From the NCBI RefSeq assembly GCF_036884655.1, contig NC_088345.1:24585001-24649000 (forward strand): 64,000 nt of DNA, in the 5' to 3' direction. Position numbers and translations under genes: made by a program. The notes below the pieces were generated by a model. It did not search any database. It was not told where the DNA came from and was given only the letters and a program-made list of their open reading frames with translations. The stretch is from Musa acuminata AAA Group (lineage: Eukaryota > Streptophyta > Magnoliopsida > Zingiberales > Musaceae). Shown piece after piece: positions 47,585 to 57,762 of the stretch (its first letter is position 1; each line of letters begins with the position of its first letter).

Positions 47585-49168
47585 ATGGCATACGCCGAAA
47601 ATCAAGAGGGTCATTCTATTACACGTCCACCCATGTTCAATAGGACGGACTATACCTATTGGAAGACCCAAATGAGGATCTTTCTTATTTCTATTGATTT
47701 TGAACTTTGGAATCTTGTCGAAAATGGATTTTCGAAATCTTCTCTTCTAATGATCGATTGGAATGAATTAGAGAAGAAGGCTTTCGCTCTTAATGCAAAG
47801 GCTATGAATGCCTTATTTTGTGCACTTGATAAAAATGAGTTCAACCGTGTCTCGGTTTGTGAAACTGCATTTGATATTTGGCACACACTTGAAGTGACTC
47901 ACGATGGCACAAGTCAAGTGAAAGAGTCAAAAATCAATCTTTTGTTACATTCTTTCGAACTTTTTCGGATGAAACCGAGTGAGACTATTGGCGACATATT
48001 TACCCGTTTCACGGATGTCGTCAACGGTCTAAAAGGACTCGGAAAAAGTTTTTCGGATTTTGAGCTTGTAAATAAGATTCTAAGATCCCTTCCTAAGAGT
48101 TGGGATCCTAAAGTCACTGTTATTCAAGAGGCGAAAGATCTAAACAACTTCCCTCTTGAAGAACTAATCGGGTCATTAATGACTTACGAGATGACTTGCA
48201 AAGCTCATGAAGAGCAAGAAGACATCCTTCCAAAGAACAGGAAGGATATGGCACTTAGAACTTCAGAAGACCACTTGAGAGAAAACTCAAGTGATGAGGA
48301 CTGTGACGATGACTTGGCACTTCTAACAAGAAATTTTAAAAAATTCGTTAAAAGAAACAAGTTTAAGAATGACACAAAAAATAAACTTGAACCCAAGAAG
48401 GACCAAGTTATTTGCTATGAGTGCAAAAAGTCGGGACACTACAAAAGTGATTGTCCTCAAGTTAAAAAGAGAACATCAAAGAAGAAGGCACTCAAAGCAA
48501 CGTGGGATGACTCGAGCACGTCCGAAGAAGAGGAATCCAACACCAAGCAAGTTGCTCATTATGCCTTAATGGCCATCGGAGAGGAGGTAACGAATTTAAT
48601 AGATGTAGATTTATCATTTGATGAATTATTAAATGCCTTCCACGACTTATTTAATGAATGCAAGATTATTAGTAGAAAATACAAATTGCTAAAAAAGGAG
48701 CATGATTGTCTTACTTGTAATTTCGATAAGTTAAAAACTGAATATCATGATAGTTTAGGTTAATGCATAAAATTTCATGATCTAGAAACTCTCCAAAAGG
48801 AAAACTTGCTACTTAAGGACACCTTGAAGAAATTCAAGGTTGGTAGCAAGTCCTTGAATATGATCCTTGCAAACAAGGGTCACGTTCCCAAAAGAAGTGG
48901 AATCGGATTTGTGAGAAGTCCTCACTAAAATCCAACCACCTTCATAAAATGCCCCATCTTACATGTTCGACACCAAAGCAAATACAACTTTTGTTGCAAA
49001 CTTGGACACAAAACGCATTATTGTCCATTCAAGAAAATTAGTCCGAACAAACTAATTTGAGTTCCTAAAGGAACCATGATAAATTCTATGCAACATGATA
49101 AACAATGTAGATCTATTTTTGAGGCACCCAAAAGCAAATGGGTACCTAAAAATCATCCTTTCCTGTAA
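47585..49168 (+). pseudogene. gag: SIRE B Gag (527 codons, in-frame stops)
   Basis: ATG at 47585 (MAYAENQEGHS). The frame is open to TAA at 48761-48763 (392 codons) and then continues in the same frame with one more stop (TAA in PH*NPTT, about 48926). The UBN2-type core spans about residues 20-200, and the first CCHC knuckle CYECKKSGHYKSDC is intact (about 48415-48456). The second knuckle starts with Tyr where A has Cys (YNFCCKLGHKTHYC). The frame ends WVPKNHPFL and TAA at 49166-49168, exactly where the gag of A ends with TAG. The shell protein is probably non-functional. Confidence 0.85.
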
Positions 49169-49213
49169 AGACATAAAAAATTATAAGCTGGAGCAAGAAA
49201 AATGAAGCCTAAG

Positions 49214-50207
49214 AGGTAGCAAATACGCCTTCGTTATTGTGGATGACTATAGCAGATACACATGGACTTACTTCTTAAAACAGAAAAATGAATGCTTTAG
49301 ATATTTTACCAAGTTTTGTAAACTTGTTCAAAATGAGAAAGGTTCTATGATTTCGTCAATTAGAAGTGATCACGTTGGTGAATTTCAAATCCATGATTTC
49401 CAAGAATTTTGTGAACTCAATGGATACAACCATAATTTCTCTACTCCAAGAAATCCTCAACAAAATGGAGTAGTAGAAAGAAAAAATCGAAATTTACAAG
49501 AAATGGCAAGAACCATGTTGAATGAACATAGCCTACCCAAATACTTTTGGGCTGAAGCCATAAACACTACATGCTATATTTTGAATAGAGTTCTAGTAAG
49601 ACCTTTACTCACCAAAACTCCCTATGAGTTATGGAACAACCAAAAACCCAATGTTTCATATTTTAAAGTCTTTGGGTGTAAGTGTTTTATCTTGAATGAA
49701 AAAGATAACTTAGGAAAATTTGATGCTAAATCCGATGAAGGAATCTTTCTTGGTTATTCTTCGGTTTCTAAAGCATTTCGTATCTTCAATAAAAGAACTT
49801 TAATTATTGAAGAATCCATTCATGTTATTTTCAATGAGATTTCTGAAATCAAGAAAAACGATTTTGATGATGATGTTAATTTTAATTCCTTGAATTTAAA
49901 TGAAACCTCGTCTCCAACTAGCAACTTGGATGCATCCACTTCCGAAACATCCTTACCCAAGGATTGGAAGTATGTAGATGCTCATCCTGAGGAGCTAATC
50001 TTAGAAGACACATCAAAGGGGGTTCAAACACGTTCTTCTCTTAAAAATTTTGGTGCCAACGTCACTTTTCTCTCCCAAATTGAACCCAAATGTGTTGACG
50101 AAGCCATGAAAGATGATTCATGGATTATCGCAATGTAAGATGAATTCAATCAATTTGAGAGAAATGAGGTGTGGAAGCTTGTTCCTAGGCCAACTGACCA
50201 TTAAGTA
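49214..50207 (+). pseudogene. pol: SIRE B integrase core and start of RT
   Basis: A 299-codon open stretch (49239-50138) follows the deletion, resuming at [18 protein letters not shown]. It retains the second catalytic Asp (SDHVGEF, where A has SDHGGEF) and the Glu ([10 protein letters not shown]), but the first Asp (HLDLFGP in A) is deleted. It continues through the integrase C-terminal domain ([23 protein letters not shown]) to RT start DEAMKDDSWIIAM, where TAA replaces a CAA/GAA-type codon, and ends at about 50207 against LINE sequence. Confidence 0.82.
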
Positions 50208-50214
50208 ATCCTTA

Positions 50215-50900
50215 GCGTATCAGCCCATCTTGTAGCGGCGATGACACTGTAGCGGCGACCAGATCTAGGGCGACCATTGTAGCGGCGACGACATTGTAGC
50301 GGCGGGCAGATCTCATTAGGGCGATTTGACTCCTGCAGCGGCGATGACACTGTAGCGGCGACCAGATCTAGGGCGACCACTGTAGTGGTGACGACACTGT
50401 AGCGGCGACCAAATCTAGGGCGACCACTGTAGCGGCGGCCAAATCTCCCTAGTGCGATCTGACTCCTGCGGCGTCGGCTTTCTCCCACGGGCGACAGGCG
50501 ACGACACTATAGCGGCGATCTGATTTCCTGCAGCGTCGGTTGTTTCCCAAGGGCGACGGTACTGTAGCGGCGGCGACGACACTGTAGCAGCGACGGTACT
50601 ATAGCAGCGACGACATTGTAGCGGCGACGAGATCTCCCTAGGGCGATCTGACTCCTACAGCGTTGGCTTTCTCCCACGGGCGACGATACTATAGCAACGA
50701 TCTGATCTCCCTTACTGTAGTGGTGATCAGATCTCCTACAGCGTCGGCTTCTCCCCAAGGGCGACGATACTATAGCGGCGACCAGATCTCCCTAGGGCGA
50801 CGGTACTATAGCGACGATCTGATATACTACGATGGTAGCTTTTCCCTATGGAGACGATTCTATAGCCGCGACCATAAGAGGGATCAAACATGGCAGCGAC
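50215..50900 (+). repeat. GC-rich minisatellite in the LINE 5' UTR
   Basis: Short units CTGTAGCGGCGAC and CCAGATCT(A/C)GGGCGA recur many times. They are arranged in higher-order blocks that contain GATCTGACTCCTGCAGCG, GTCGGCTTTCTCCCA and GGGCGACGATACTATAGC (starts near 50456, 50517, 50654, 50729, 50816). The strong CpG content contrasts with the AT-rich surroundings. Open frames on both strands are products of the repetition. It could hold the internal promoter of the LINE. Confidence 0.82.
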
Positions 50901-50921
50901 AGTGGCGGGAGGGTTAATACG

Positions 50922-51983
50922 ATGGTAAGACTCCCTACCGTTACCCCTCAATTGGCTCCTCCTCCATATCCTCTCTAGAGAGAAACTCCTTCGACGAAAC
51001 AGCATCGAAGTAGGTCGCGCTCTAGATCGCGGCAGCCTGCCCTCATTTCCAGTGACCCTAGGCCTTGGACTAGCCTCTTCAAGGCTCCGGTTGGAAGTCC
51101 GGATCTAAGCTTGGAATTCTTTACTCCAGAAGTTCAGGCTGATAAGAAGATTGCTGTATACAAGATTGCTGATTCAGCAGAGCTTATTGAGACATGGTCT
51201 ATGGCGATTGTTGGCTATGTGGTAGGTCTCAAAACATCTTATTTCCCACTATCCTCATTTATCAAAACTCGATGGGGAATATCGTCATTTGATCTTCATA
51301 TGCTGGAGAACGGATTCTTTGTTTGCAAGCTATACTCTGAAGAAGATTTACATCGGGTCCTCGAAGGATTCTGGACTATTCGCGGCCATCCAATGATTTT
51401 ACGACGCTGGTCTCCTGATGTCCGTTTGGAGTTAGATAGCCTACAGTCTATTCCATTATGGGTATCCTTTCAAGGTCTTCCTCTACATCATTGGAGTCGA
51501 CGTTTTATTGCAAAGTTATGCAGCACTCTAGGACAGCCACTCTACATTGACAAAGCAACAGCTGCTCAGACGAGATTAGCATTTGCACGAGCATGTGTAC
51601 TGGTTTCTTCCGACGAAGATCTTCCAAATGCGGTTTTCTATCGTGATCTTGACGGGAACACTCGGAAGGTACATGTCTGATATTCTTGGAAGCCACAATG
51701 ATGTCAGCATTGCTTATCTTTTGGTCATGCAAATGGAGCTTGTCAACAAACTCCAAAACAAATCACAAAGGCCTATCGACCACATCAAGCGCCTCAGCAA
51801 CAAAGCGAGTCTTCTCTAATTGCAGTAGCACCGATGGTGGCGAAGACTAGGAGGAAAATACAAAACCGAAAGATAAGAAAAAGGATGGTACAGTCCATCC
51901 AAAGTCATAGGATGAATACCTTACCACCTTTTCATTTCTTTATTACTGATGAAGATAACATGTTGGAATGTTCACGGACTTAA
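50922..51983 (+). pseudogene. LINE ORF1 (DUF4283-type, CCHC knuckle), three in-frame stops
   Basis: ATG 50922 opens MVRLPTVTPQLAPPPYPL, then a basic SRSRSRSRQ stretch. The folded domain (51111-51680) reads TSYFPLSSFIKTRWG, FFVCKLYSEEDLHRVLEGF and LDSLQSIPLWVSFQGLPLHH, typical of the DUF4283 region of plant LINE ORF1. A zinc knuckle CQHCLSFGHANGAC follows (51702-51743). Stops at 50976 (TAG), 51678 (TGA) and 51699 (TGA) keep the frame. The two TGA codons lie where Trp is expected before the knuckle (V-W-Y-S-W-K-P-Q-W-C pattern), so G-to-A change is likely. The frame ends TAA at 51981 and overlaps ORF2 by 35 bp. It would bind LINE RNA. Confidence 0.78.
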
Positions 51984-54819
51984 TAAGCCGGAGAAATGTC
52001 GGGAGCTCAACAAAATAATCAAGTCTGCCGCATGTGATATTGTTATTCTAGTAGAAATGAAAATTAAACAATCGCGCGTTCAAGCTCAAAAGAATTTAAT
52101 ATGGCCGGACGCATAACTGTTTACCAATGACTCAAATGAAACTTTTGGTAGAATATGGGTCTTATGGCATCCTAACTCTATTAATGCTTGGTTTATTTCT
52201 GCTACTGATCAATTTATTCAACTTAAGGTAGAGGACAAAAAGAATGACTGTAAATTCAATTTCATTGGTATATATGCTTCAAATAGTATGCAAGAAAGAA
52301 ATACTCTTTGGTCTGACCTAACTAATATTGCAAATGGCTGTCTCAATGTACCTTGGATTGTTCTTGGAGACTTTAATACTGTTCGGTACACAAATGAAAA
52401 AGAGGGGGCTAGACAACTTTCAGAAAGTCAGCTTCAAAGTTTTAATGATTACATTGACACTACAGCTTTGTTTGATATGAAATCTGTGGGTAATTGGCTC
52501 TCCTAGGGTAATCAAGGTGCTGCTAACAGAAAAATAATGGCTCGACTTGATAGGTGTTTGATTAATCATGAATGGTTAACAGTTTACCCAGATTCACTTC
52601 TTGCGTATGGTGCTCCTTTGTTTTCTGACCATTCTTTAATGTATATACACGCAGACAAAGCGACACCAAGAGGCAAGAATCCGTTTAGATTCTTTAATAT
52701 GTGGAGTACTCATCCTCAATTTCTTGATGTTATCAGATCTGCTTGGAATGTTAATGTGCATGGATCCCCCCCTTACATCTTATGTCAAAAGCTCAAAGCT
52801 TGTAAAGCAGCACTAAATGAGTGGAATACAAATACCTTTGGCAATATTACCACCACAGTTCAATTTTGTAGGAAGGAACTAATGTCATTGCAACATGAGC
52901 TTCAACTTCAGCCAAATGATGAAAATATTATCTACAAAGAGACAGAAGCCAGAAATAACTTCATGCAAGCCTTAAAACAGGAGGAAAGTTTTACAAAGCA
53001 GAAGTCTCGACAGCATTAGCTTACACTAGGAGATTCCAATACTAAATTTTTCTATGCTTCAATTGCTACTCGAAGGGCTGTTAACCATATCAGCAAATGT
53101 AGAGACAAAGATGATAATCTTATGGAGAATTTAGATGAGGTTAAAGCGCACACAGAGCAACTTTTTTATTCCTTACTCAATCAAGCTGGGAAAACTAATA
53201 ACATTCATGTGGAGCCGACTAGAAAACTTGATTCGGAAGCTATTTCAATCCTCAATGCCCCAATTATAGACGACGAAATTGTATGTGTTGTCTTTAAGTC
53301 ACCAAAGCACAAAAGCCCAGGTCTAAATGGATTTCCAACTGAATTTTACCAAACTGCTTGGTCTATTATTGGAAATGATGTGATCAAGGCTTGCCAACAT
53401 TTTTTCTCTTCAGGTCATATTCTCAGAGATATGAATTGCACTTTTATTTCTTTAATTCCGAAGAATGCAGGGGCTGATTCACTAGAGAACTATCGACCCA
53501 TATCATTATGCAACTTTATTTACAAGATCATCTCCAAAGTATTGGCAAATAGAATGCAAAAGGTAATACACAAGATCATTAGCCTAAATCAAGCTGCTTT
53601 CATCAAAGGGAGAAGTATACATCATAACATTTTGCTTGCTAATGACTTGGTCAAAGATTTGCATTCAAAAGCAAGACGGACAAAAATATGTTTTAAAGCT
53701 GATTTACGGAAAGCCTTTGATTCAGTTAATAGGAAATTTATCTATAAGATGCTCCTCGATATGAACTTCCCAGGGTTAATTGGATTCAATCTTGCCTAGA
53801 AACTCCAAAGTTTTCGATACTCTTTAATGGCTCACCTATTGGTTTTTTTGGGAGCACGAATGGCATCCGACATGGTGATCCACTCTCTCCGTATCTCTTT
53901 ACTATTGCGATGGAAGGACTTAGCGGTATGTTGGAACATGCAGTCTTAAATGGCAGCATTAAGGTATCCAATGCTGGCTCTATTCATATATCACATATAA
54001 CATTTGCAGATGATTTACTTATCTTTCTCCAAAATTATCCAACTTCAGTAAAGAACCTAGCTACTATTATGAATGACTTTAGTATGGTTTCTGGACTTCA
54101 GTTAAATCATGCGAAAAGTAAAGTATATATGAGCCCTTACGTTGAGGATAAGGTCTTTATTGCACAAATTTTGGGGGTTAGTGAGGGAAGCCTGCCAGTT
54201 CCTTATTTGGGTCTCCCGCTCATATCCACAAGCTTTCACAAAACCCACTATCAGCCTATCCTGCAAAAAATAAAGAATAGAATTTCTTATTGGAAAAATC
54301 GGCTTCTATCAAAAGTAGGACGACTCGAACTCATCCGTTCTGTATTGCACTCCTATTCTATATATTGGTGTAATGCATTTCTTCTACCTGCTGGACTTCT
54401 CCATGATATTGAATGGTTATTAATGAACTTCTTCTGGAATTGCACAAATGATAAGGCAATGCATATGGTAAATTGGGATAGCATTTGCAAATCGAAAGAT
54501 GAAGGGAGGCTAAACTTGAGAAATACTAGAGATTGGAATCAAGCATGCCTGGTACAACAATTGTTGGATCTTTTGCAAAACAAATGTTCCTTATGGTCAC
54601 AATGGGTTTCTACTATGTATCTTTCAAAGGAATCAATCTGGGAAATTTCAACAAGAACATACCACTCTGCAGCTTGGAAAGGAATTTTAAAGGCAAGGAA
54701 TTGGCTAATCAAACACATTTCTTATGCAATCTCTTCTGAAACTAGTACTAATATGTGGTATGATCCTTGGGTGAATGGGAAGAGTATATTTCAATTATAT
54801 GACGACAGAATACGAAATG
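51949..54819 (+). pseudogene. LINE ORF2: apurinic-type endonuclease and reverse transcriptase (5' part)
   Basis: ATG 51949 starts MKITCWNVHGLNKPEK, the N-terminus of the LINE endonuclease. VEMK (usual ETK), FIGIYASN and LGDFNTV follow. RT reads SPGLNGFPTEFYQTAW, LIPKNAGADSLENYRPISL, FKADLRKAFDSVN, GDPLSPYLF and the catalytic FADDLLIF (about 54000-54020), then the thumb region VPYLGLPL. Breaks: TAA at 52114, TAG at 52504 (Trp site), TAG at 53017 (Trp site) and a frameshift at about 53770-53797. SIRE A interrupts after RIRN at 54819; the AAATG before it is the duplicated target. It is not functional as it stands. Confidence 0.85.
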
Positions 54820-55391
54820 TGTTGAATCTTGGATTTTGATGATATAATCAATTGGTGGGTTAATTGATCTAATCCATATTATTGAGTTAAGTGCGCAGGA
54901 TTAACTACGATAACCAGAAAACATAAAGCAAGGATACCGGAGTCGAGCTCGATGGACGTTTAAGAGACCGAAGAATCATCGGAGATGCTGCCGGAACCAT
55001 CCGAGAAGAAATCGGGAACGTGTCGGAAGTTCGCCGAAGAAATCGTCGGAGGCTCGCGGAGATCACCGAGAAGGCTCGGCTACTCGTTAAAAGTCATCAC
55101 AAAGATTGGGAGCTTGCAGGGAGTCCGTCGGAAGAAGTTCGTCGGAAAGCTCGCCGGAACAAGACTCGATGTTCGCGGTTGAAAATTTGCTTAGGATGTG
55201 TTTTGGTTATGTAGTCCACTTGTAATTAGGATTAGGATTAAGAGATAATCCTATATCCTGGTTAGGGGCCAACTGGGCCCAAAGTCAGAGTTAGTTTAGG
55301 CTAAAAATTAAGCTAAACCAGCGAACTAGAGAGCCAAGATTGAAGCCCAACTAGTGGCTGAAAACACTGTAGTTGGGCTAAAAACACTGTA

Positions 55392-55575
55392 GGCGGTGGC
55401 ACCGACTAGTTGGGCGGTGGAACCGCCCAGCACCCGAGTGCTGGGCGGTGACACCTCCTTGGCTGGGCGGTTGCACCGTCCAGTACCCGAGTGCTGGGCG
55501 GTGGCACCGCCTGGCTGGGCGGTGGCACCGCCTGGCTGGGCGGTGGCACCGCCTGGCTGGGCGGTGGAACCTCCA
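55392..55575 (+). repeat. Tandem GC-rich palindrome array in the SIRE A U3 region
   Basis: Repeated self-complementary units of GGCGGTGGCACCGCC type spaced by CTGGCTGG, AGTTG or CAGCACCCGAGTGCT (itself a palindrome). The array ends about 60 bp before the TATA box. RNA or single-stranded DNA of this region could form strong hairpins. Confidence 0.88.
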
Positions 55576-55636
55576 GCACCGGGAACCCTAAAAGAATTCA
55601 AATTTTGAAACCCAAAATTTGAATCCTCTTGAGGCC

Positions 55637-55644
55637 TATAAATA
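55637..55644 (+). promoter_or_regulatory. TATA box of SIRE A 5' LTR
   Basis: TATAAATA followed by CCCCTC. It is conserved in the 3' LTR (62687-62694) and in SIRE B and F. Transcription should start about 25-35 bp downstream. Confidence 0.75.
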
Positions 55645-56146
55645 CCCCTCAAATCTCAACTGAGGTTACAACTTTTGAGAAGCATTTTGATTGAGAAAAA
55701 AGTCTTAGAAAGTCTTAGCAAGTCTTGTTTTCAATTTGCTAGAGAGTTCTCCTCCTTCTTTCTTATTGAAAATTTGTAAGAGGTTGTGCTGCTTGTAAAA
55801 GGTTGTAAGAGGGGTGTTTACCCTTCCATTTCAAGAGACTTGCTAGTGGAAGGTGGGAGCCTCATCGAAGAGGGGCCTCGCAAGTGGAGTAGGTCATTTG
55901 ACCGAACCACTCTAAAAATCGGCGTAATCTCTGGTTTGCTTTTTATTGTTGTCATTTACATTACTGCAAATCTTCTTACTGCTTTAGTTTGTATTACTCT
56001 TGCTGCGCAACTTTAAGAATACGCCTTCAAGTTAAATTTCTCAAGTTTCGTTCTTAACGTACGAAAGATTTTGATTAAAATCGAAGTTTTAATCCGCTAC
56101 ACTAATTTACCCCCCCCCCTCTTAGTGCCGCTCCGATCCTAACAAG

Positions 56147-56158
56147 TGGTATCAGAGC
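56147..56158 (+). other. PBS of SIRE element A
   Basis: TGGTATCAGAGC two bases after the 5' LTR. It fully matches the plant initiator-Met tRNA primer site. Confidence 0.92.
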
Positions 56159-56196
56159 AAGGTTATCTCTCATATTTGGTTTAATACCCAAGAGAG

Positions 56197-57762
56197 ATGG
56201 CTTACTCCGGCATGCAAGAGGGCCATTCTATTGCACGACCACCTTTGTTTAATGGGTCGGATTACACATATTGGAAGACTCGCATGAGAATCTTCCTCAT
56301 TTCTATGGACTTTGAGCTTTGGTCTATTGTCGAGAATGGATTTCAAAAATCTTCTCTTCCGATGAGCGAATGGAATGAATCGGAGAAGAAGGTTTTTGCT
56401 TTAAATGCAAAGGCTATGAATGCCTTGTTTTGTGCACTAGACAAAAACGAATTTAATCGTGTTTCAATGTGTGATTCGGCTTTTGATATTTGGAGAACTC
56501 TAGAGGTCACTCATGAAGGCACTAGCCGAGTGAAAGAGTCCAAAATCAATATTCTTGTGCATTCTTACGAACTTTTCCGGATGAAACCAAGTGAGTCCAT
56601 CGGAGACATGTACACCCGGTTCACGGATGTCATCAATGGACTCAAAGCTCTTGGTAAAGATTTTACTAACTTTGAACTAGTAACTAAAATCTTAAGATCC
56701 CTCCCTAAAAGTTGGGATCCAAAAGTTACGGCCATTCAAGAGGCCAAAGACCTTAAAGCATTCCCTCTTGAAGAACTCATTGGGTCTCTAATGACCTACG
56801 AAATGACATGTCAAGCTCATGACGAGCTTGAGAACCCCCTTCCAAAGAACAGGAAGGATATGGCACTCAAATCACAAGAAGACCACTTGAAAGGAACATC
56901 AAGTGATGAGGACAGTGACAATGACATTGCACTTTTGACTCAAAAATTTAAAAAATATTTAAGAAAGAACAAACTTAAAAATAATGTAAAAAATAAATTT
57001 GAACAAAAGAAGGACCAAGTGATTTGCTATGAATGCAAAAAACCGGGACACTACAAGAACGATTGTCCTCAAGCCAAAAAGAGGACATCAAAGAAGAAGG
57101 CGTTCAAGGCAACGTGGGATGATTCAAGTGCATCCGAAGAAGAGGAGTCCAATACCGAGCAAGTTGCTCATTACGCGCTAATGGCGTTAGGAGAAGAGGT
57201 ATGTGATTTATTTAATGAAGATTTATCTTTTGAAGAACTGTCTATCGCTTTTCATGAATTATTTGATGAATGTAGAACTGTTAGCAAGAAGTTAAGTATC
57301 TTAAAGAAAGAGCATGCTTTGCTACAAGATAAGTTTGATAGTCTTCAAACTCCTCCATTCTCTAAGTGTGAGCACTTAGAAGCAATAAAAAATGAAAATA
57401 TGCTTCTTAAGGAAACCTTAAACAAGTTTAAGGTTGGTAGCAAAGGATTAGATATGATCCTTGCAAACAAGGGTCACATCGCAAATAGAAATGGAATTGG
57501 ATTTGTAAAAGGATTACATCAAAATCCCACCACTTTCGTAAAAGGACCTACATTACATGTTTCCTCTTATGTGAAATGCAACTTTTGTTGCAAATCCGGA
57601 CATATTGCCTACAAATGCCCATTTAGGAAAATTAGTTCACAAAAATTAATATGGGTTCCTAAAGGAACTATAAAGAATTCAATCATAAATAACAAAGTTA
57701 GTGGGTCAATTTTTGAGGCACCCAAAATCAAATGGGTACCTAAAAATCATCCTCTTTTGTAG
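56197..57762 (+). CDS. gag: SIRE A Gag (521 aa, two CCHC zinc knuckles), TAG terminated
   Basis: Begins MAYSGMQEGHS 38 bp after the PBS. The N-terminal region with PPLFNGSDYTYWKTRMRIF and the UBN2-type capsid core (about residues 20-200; NAKAMNALFCALDKNEF, THEGTSRVKESK, LRSLPKSWDPKV) form the particle. A first zinc knuckle CYECKKPGHYKNDC lies at residues 277-290, and a second CNFCCKSGHIAYKC at 461-474, 47 residues before the end. It ends WVPKNHPLL, then TAG at 57760-57762. The next codons continue in the same frame into protease, so Gag-Pol must arise by readthrough or another bypass. It is fully open, with no odd codons. Confidence 0.94.
   Translation: MAYSGMQEGHSIARPPLFNGSDYTYWKTRMRIFLISMDFELWSIVENGFQKSSLPMSEWNESEKKVFALNAKAMNALFCALDKNEFNRVSMCDSAFDIWRTLEVTHEGTSRVKESKINILVHSYELFRMKPSESIGDMYTRFTDVINGLKALGKDFTNFELVTKILRSLPKSWDPKVTAIQEAKDLKAFPLEELIGSLMTYEMTCQAHDELENPLPKNRKDMALKSQEDHLKGTSSDEDSDNDIALLTQKFKKYLRKNKLKNNVKNKFEQKKDQVICYECKKPGHYKNDCPQAKKRTSKKKAFKATWDDSSASEEEESNTEQVAHYALMALGEEVCDLFNEDLSFEELSIAFHELFDECRTVSKKLSILKKEHALLQDKFDSLQTPPFSKCEHLEAIKNENMLLKETLNKFKVGSKGLDMILANKGHIANRNGIGFVKGLHQNPTTFVKGPTLHVSSYVKCNFCCKSGHIAYKCPFRKISSQKLIWVPKGTIKNSIINNKVSGSIFEAPKIKWVPKNHPLL

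Larger units (their letters stand above)
46038..50207 (+). mobile_element. SIRE/Maximus-type copia element B, 5' part, truncated by the LINE
   Basis: 5' LTR (46038-47534), PBS, gag (47585-49168), a roughly 610-bp deletion that removed protease and the GAG-pre-integrase region, integrase core (49214-50138) and the first codons of RT up to WKLVPRPTDH (about 50195). There the LINE 5' end begins. It inserted into the chromovirus D frame; the base pairs just before are GAGAA. The rest, including a 3' LTR, would lie right of the LINE, outside the window. Confidence 0.82.
54820..56144 (+). repeat. 5' LTR of SIRE element A
   Basis: 1325 bp starting TGTTGAATCTTGG and ending GATCCTAACA. It contains a GGCGGTGGCACCGCC palindrome array (55392-55575), the TATA box at 55637-55644, and a poly-C tract (about 56110-56120). 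Three copies of the 21-bp unit GCGGTGGCACCGCCTGGCTGG, against one in the 3' LTR, explain the 42-bp length difference. Confidence 0.95.

Noticed and set aside
50201..51005. Minus-strand frames with GRRYS repeats as a possible repeat protein
   Set aside because: They are translations of the LINE 5' UTR minisatellite in the antisense direction; no start context or conserved domain.
54985..55608. Small frames within the SIRE A LTR (also 62077-62702) with WAVAPPG repeats
   Set aside because: They lie in U3 palindrome repeats and differ between the two LTRs only by repeat number; best read as LTR noncoding sequence.
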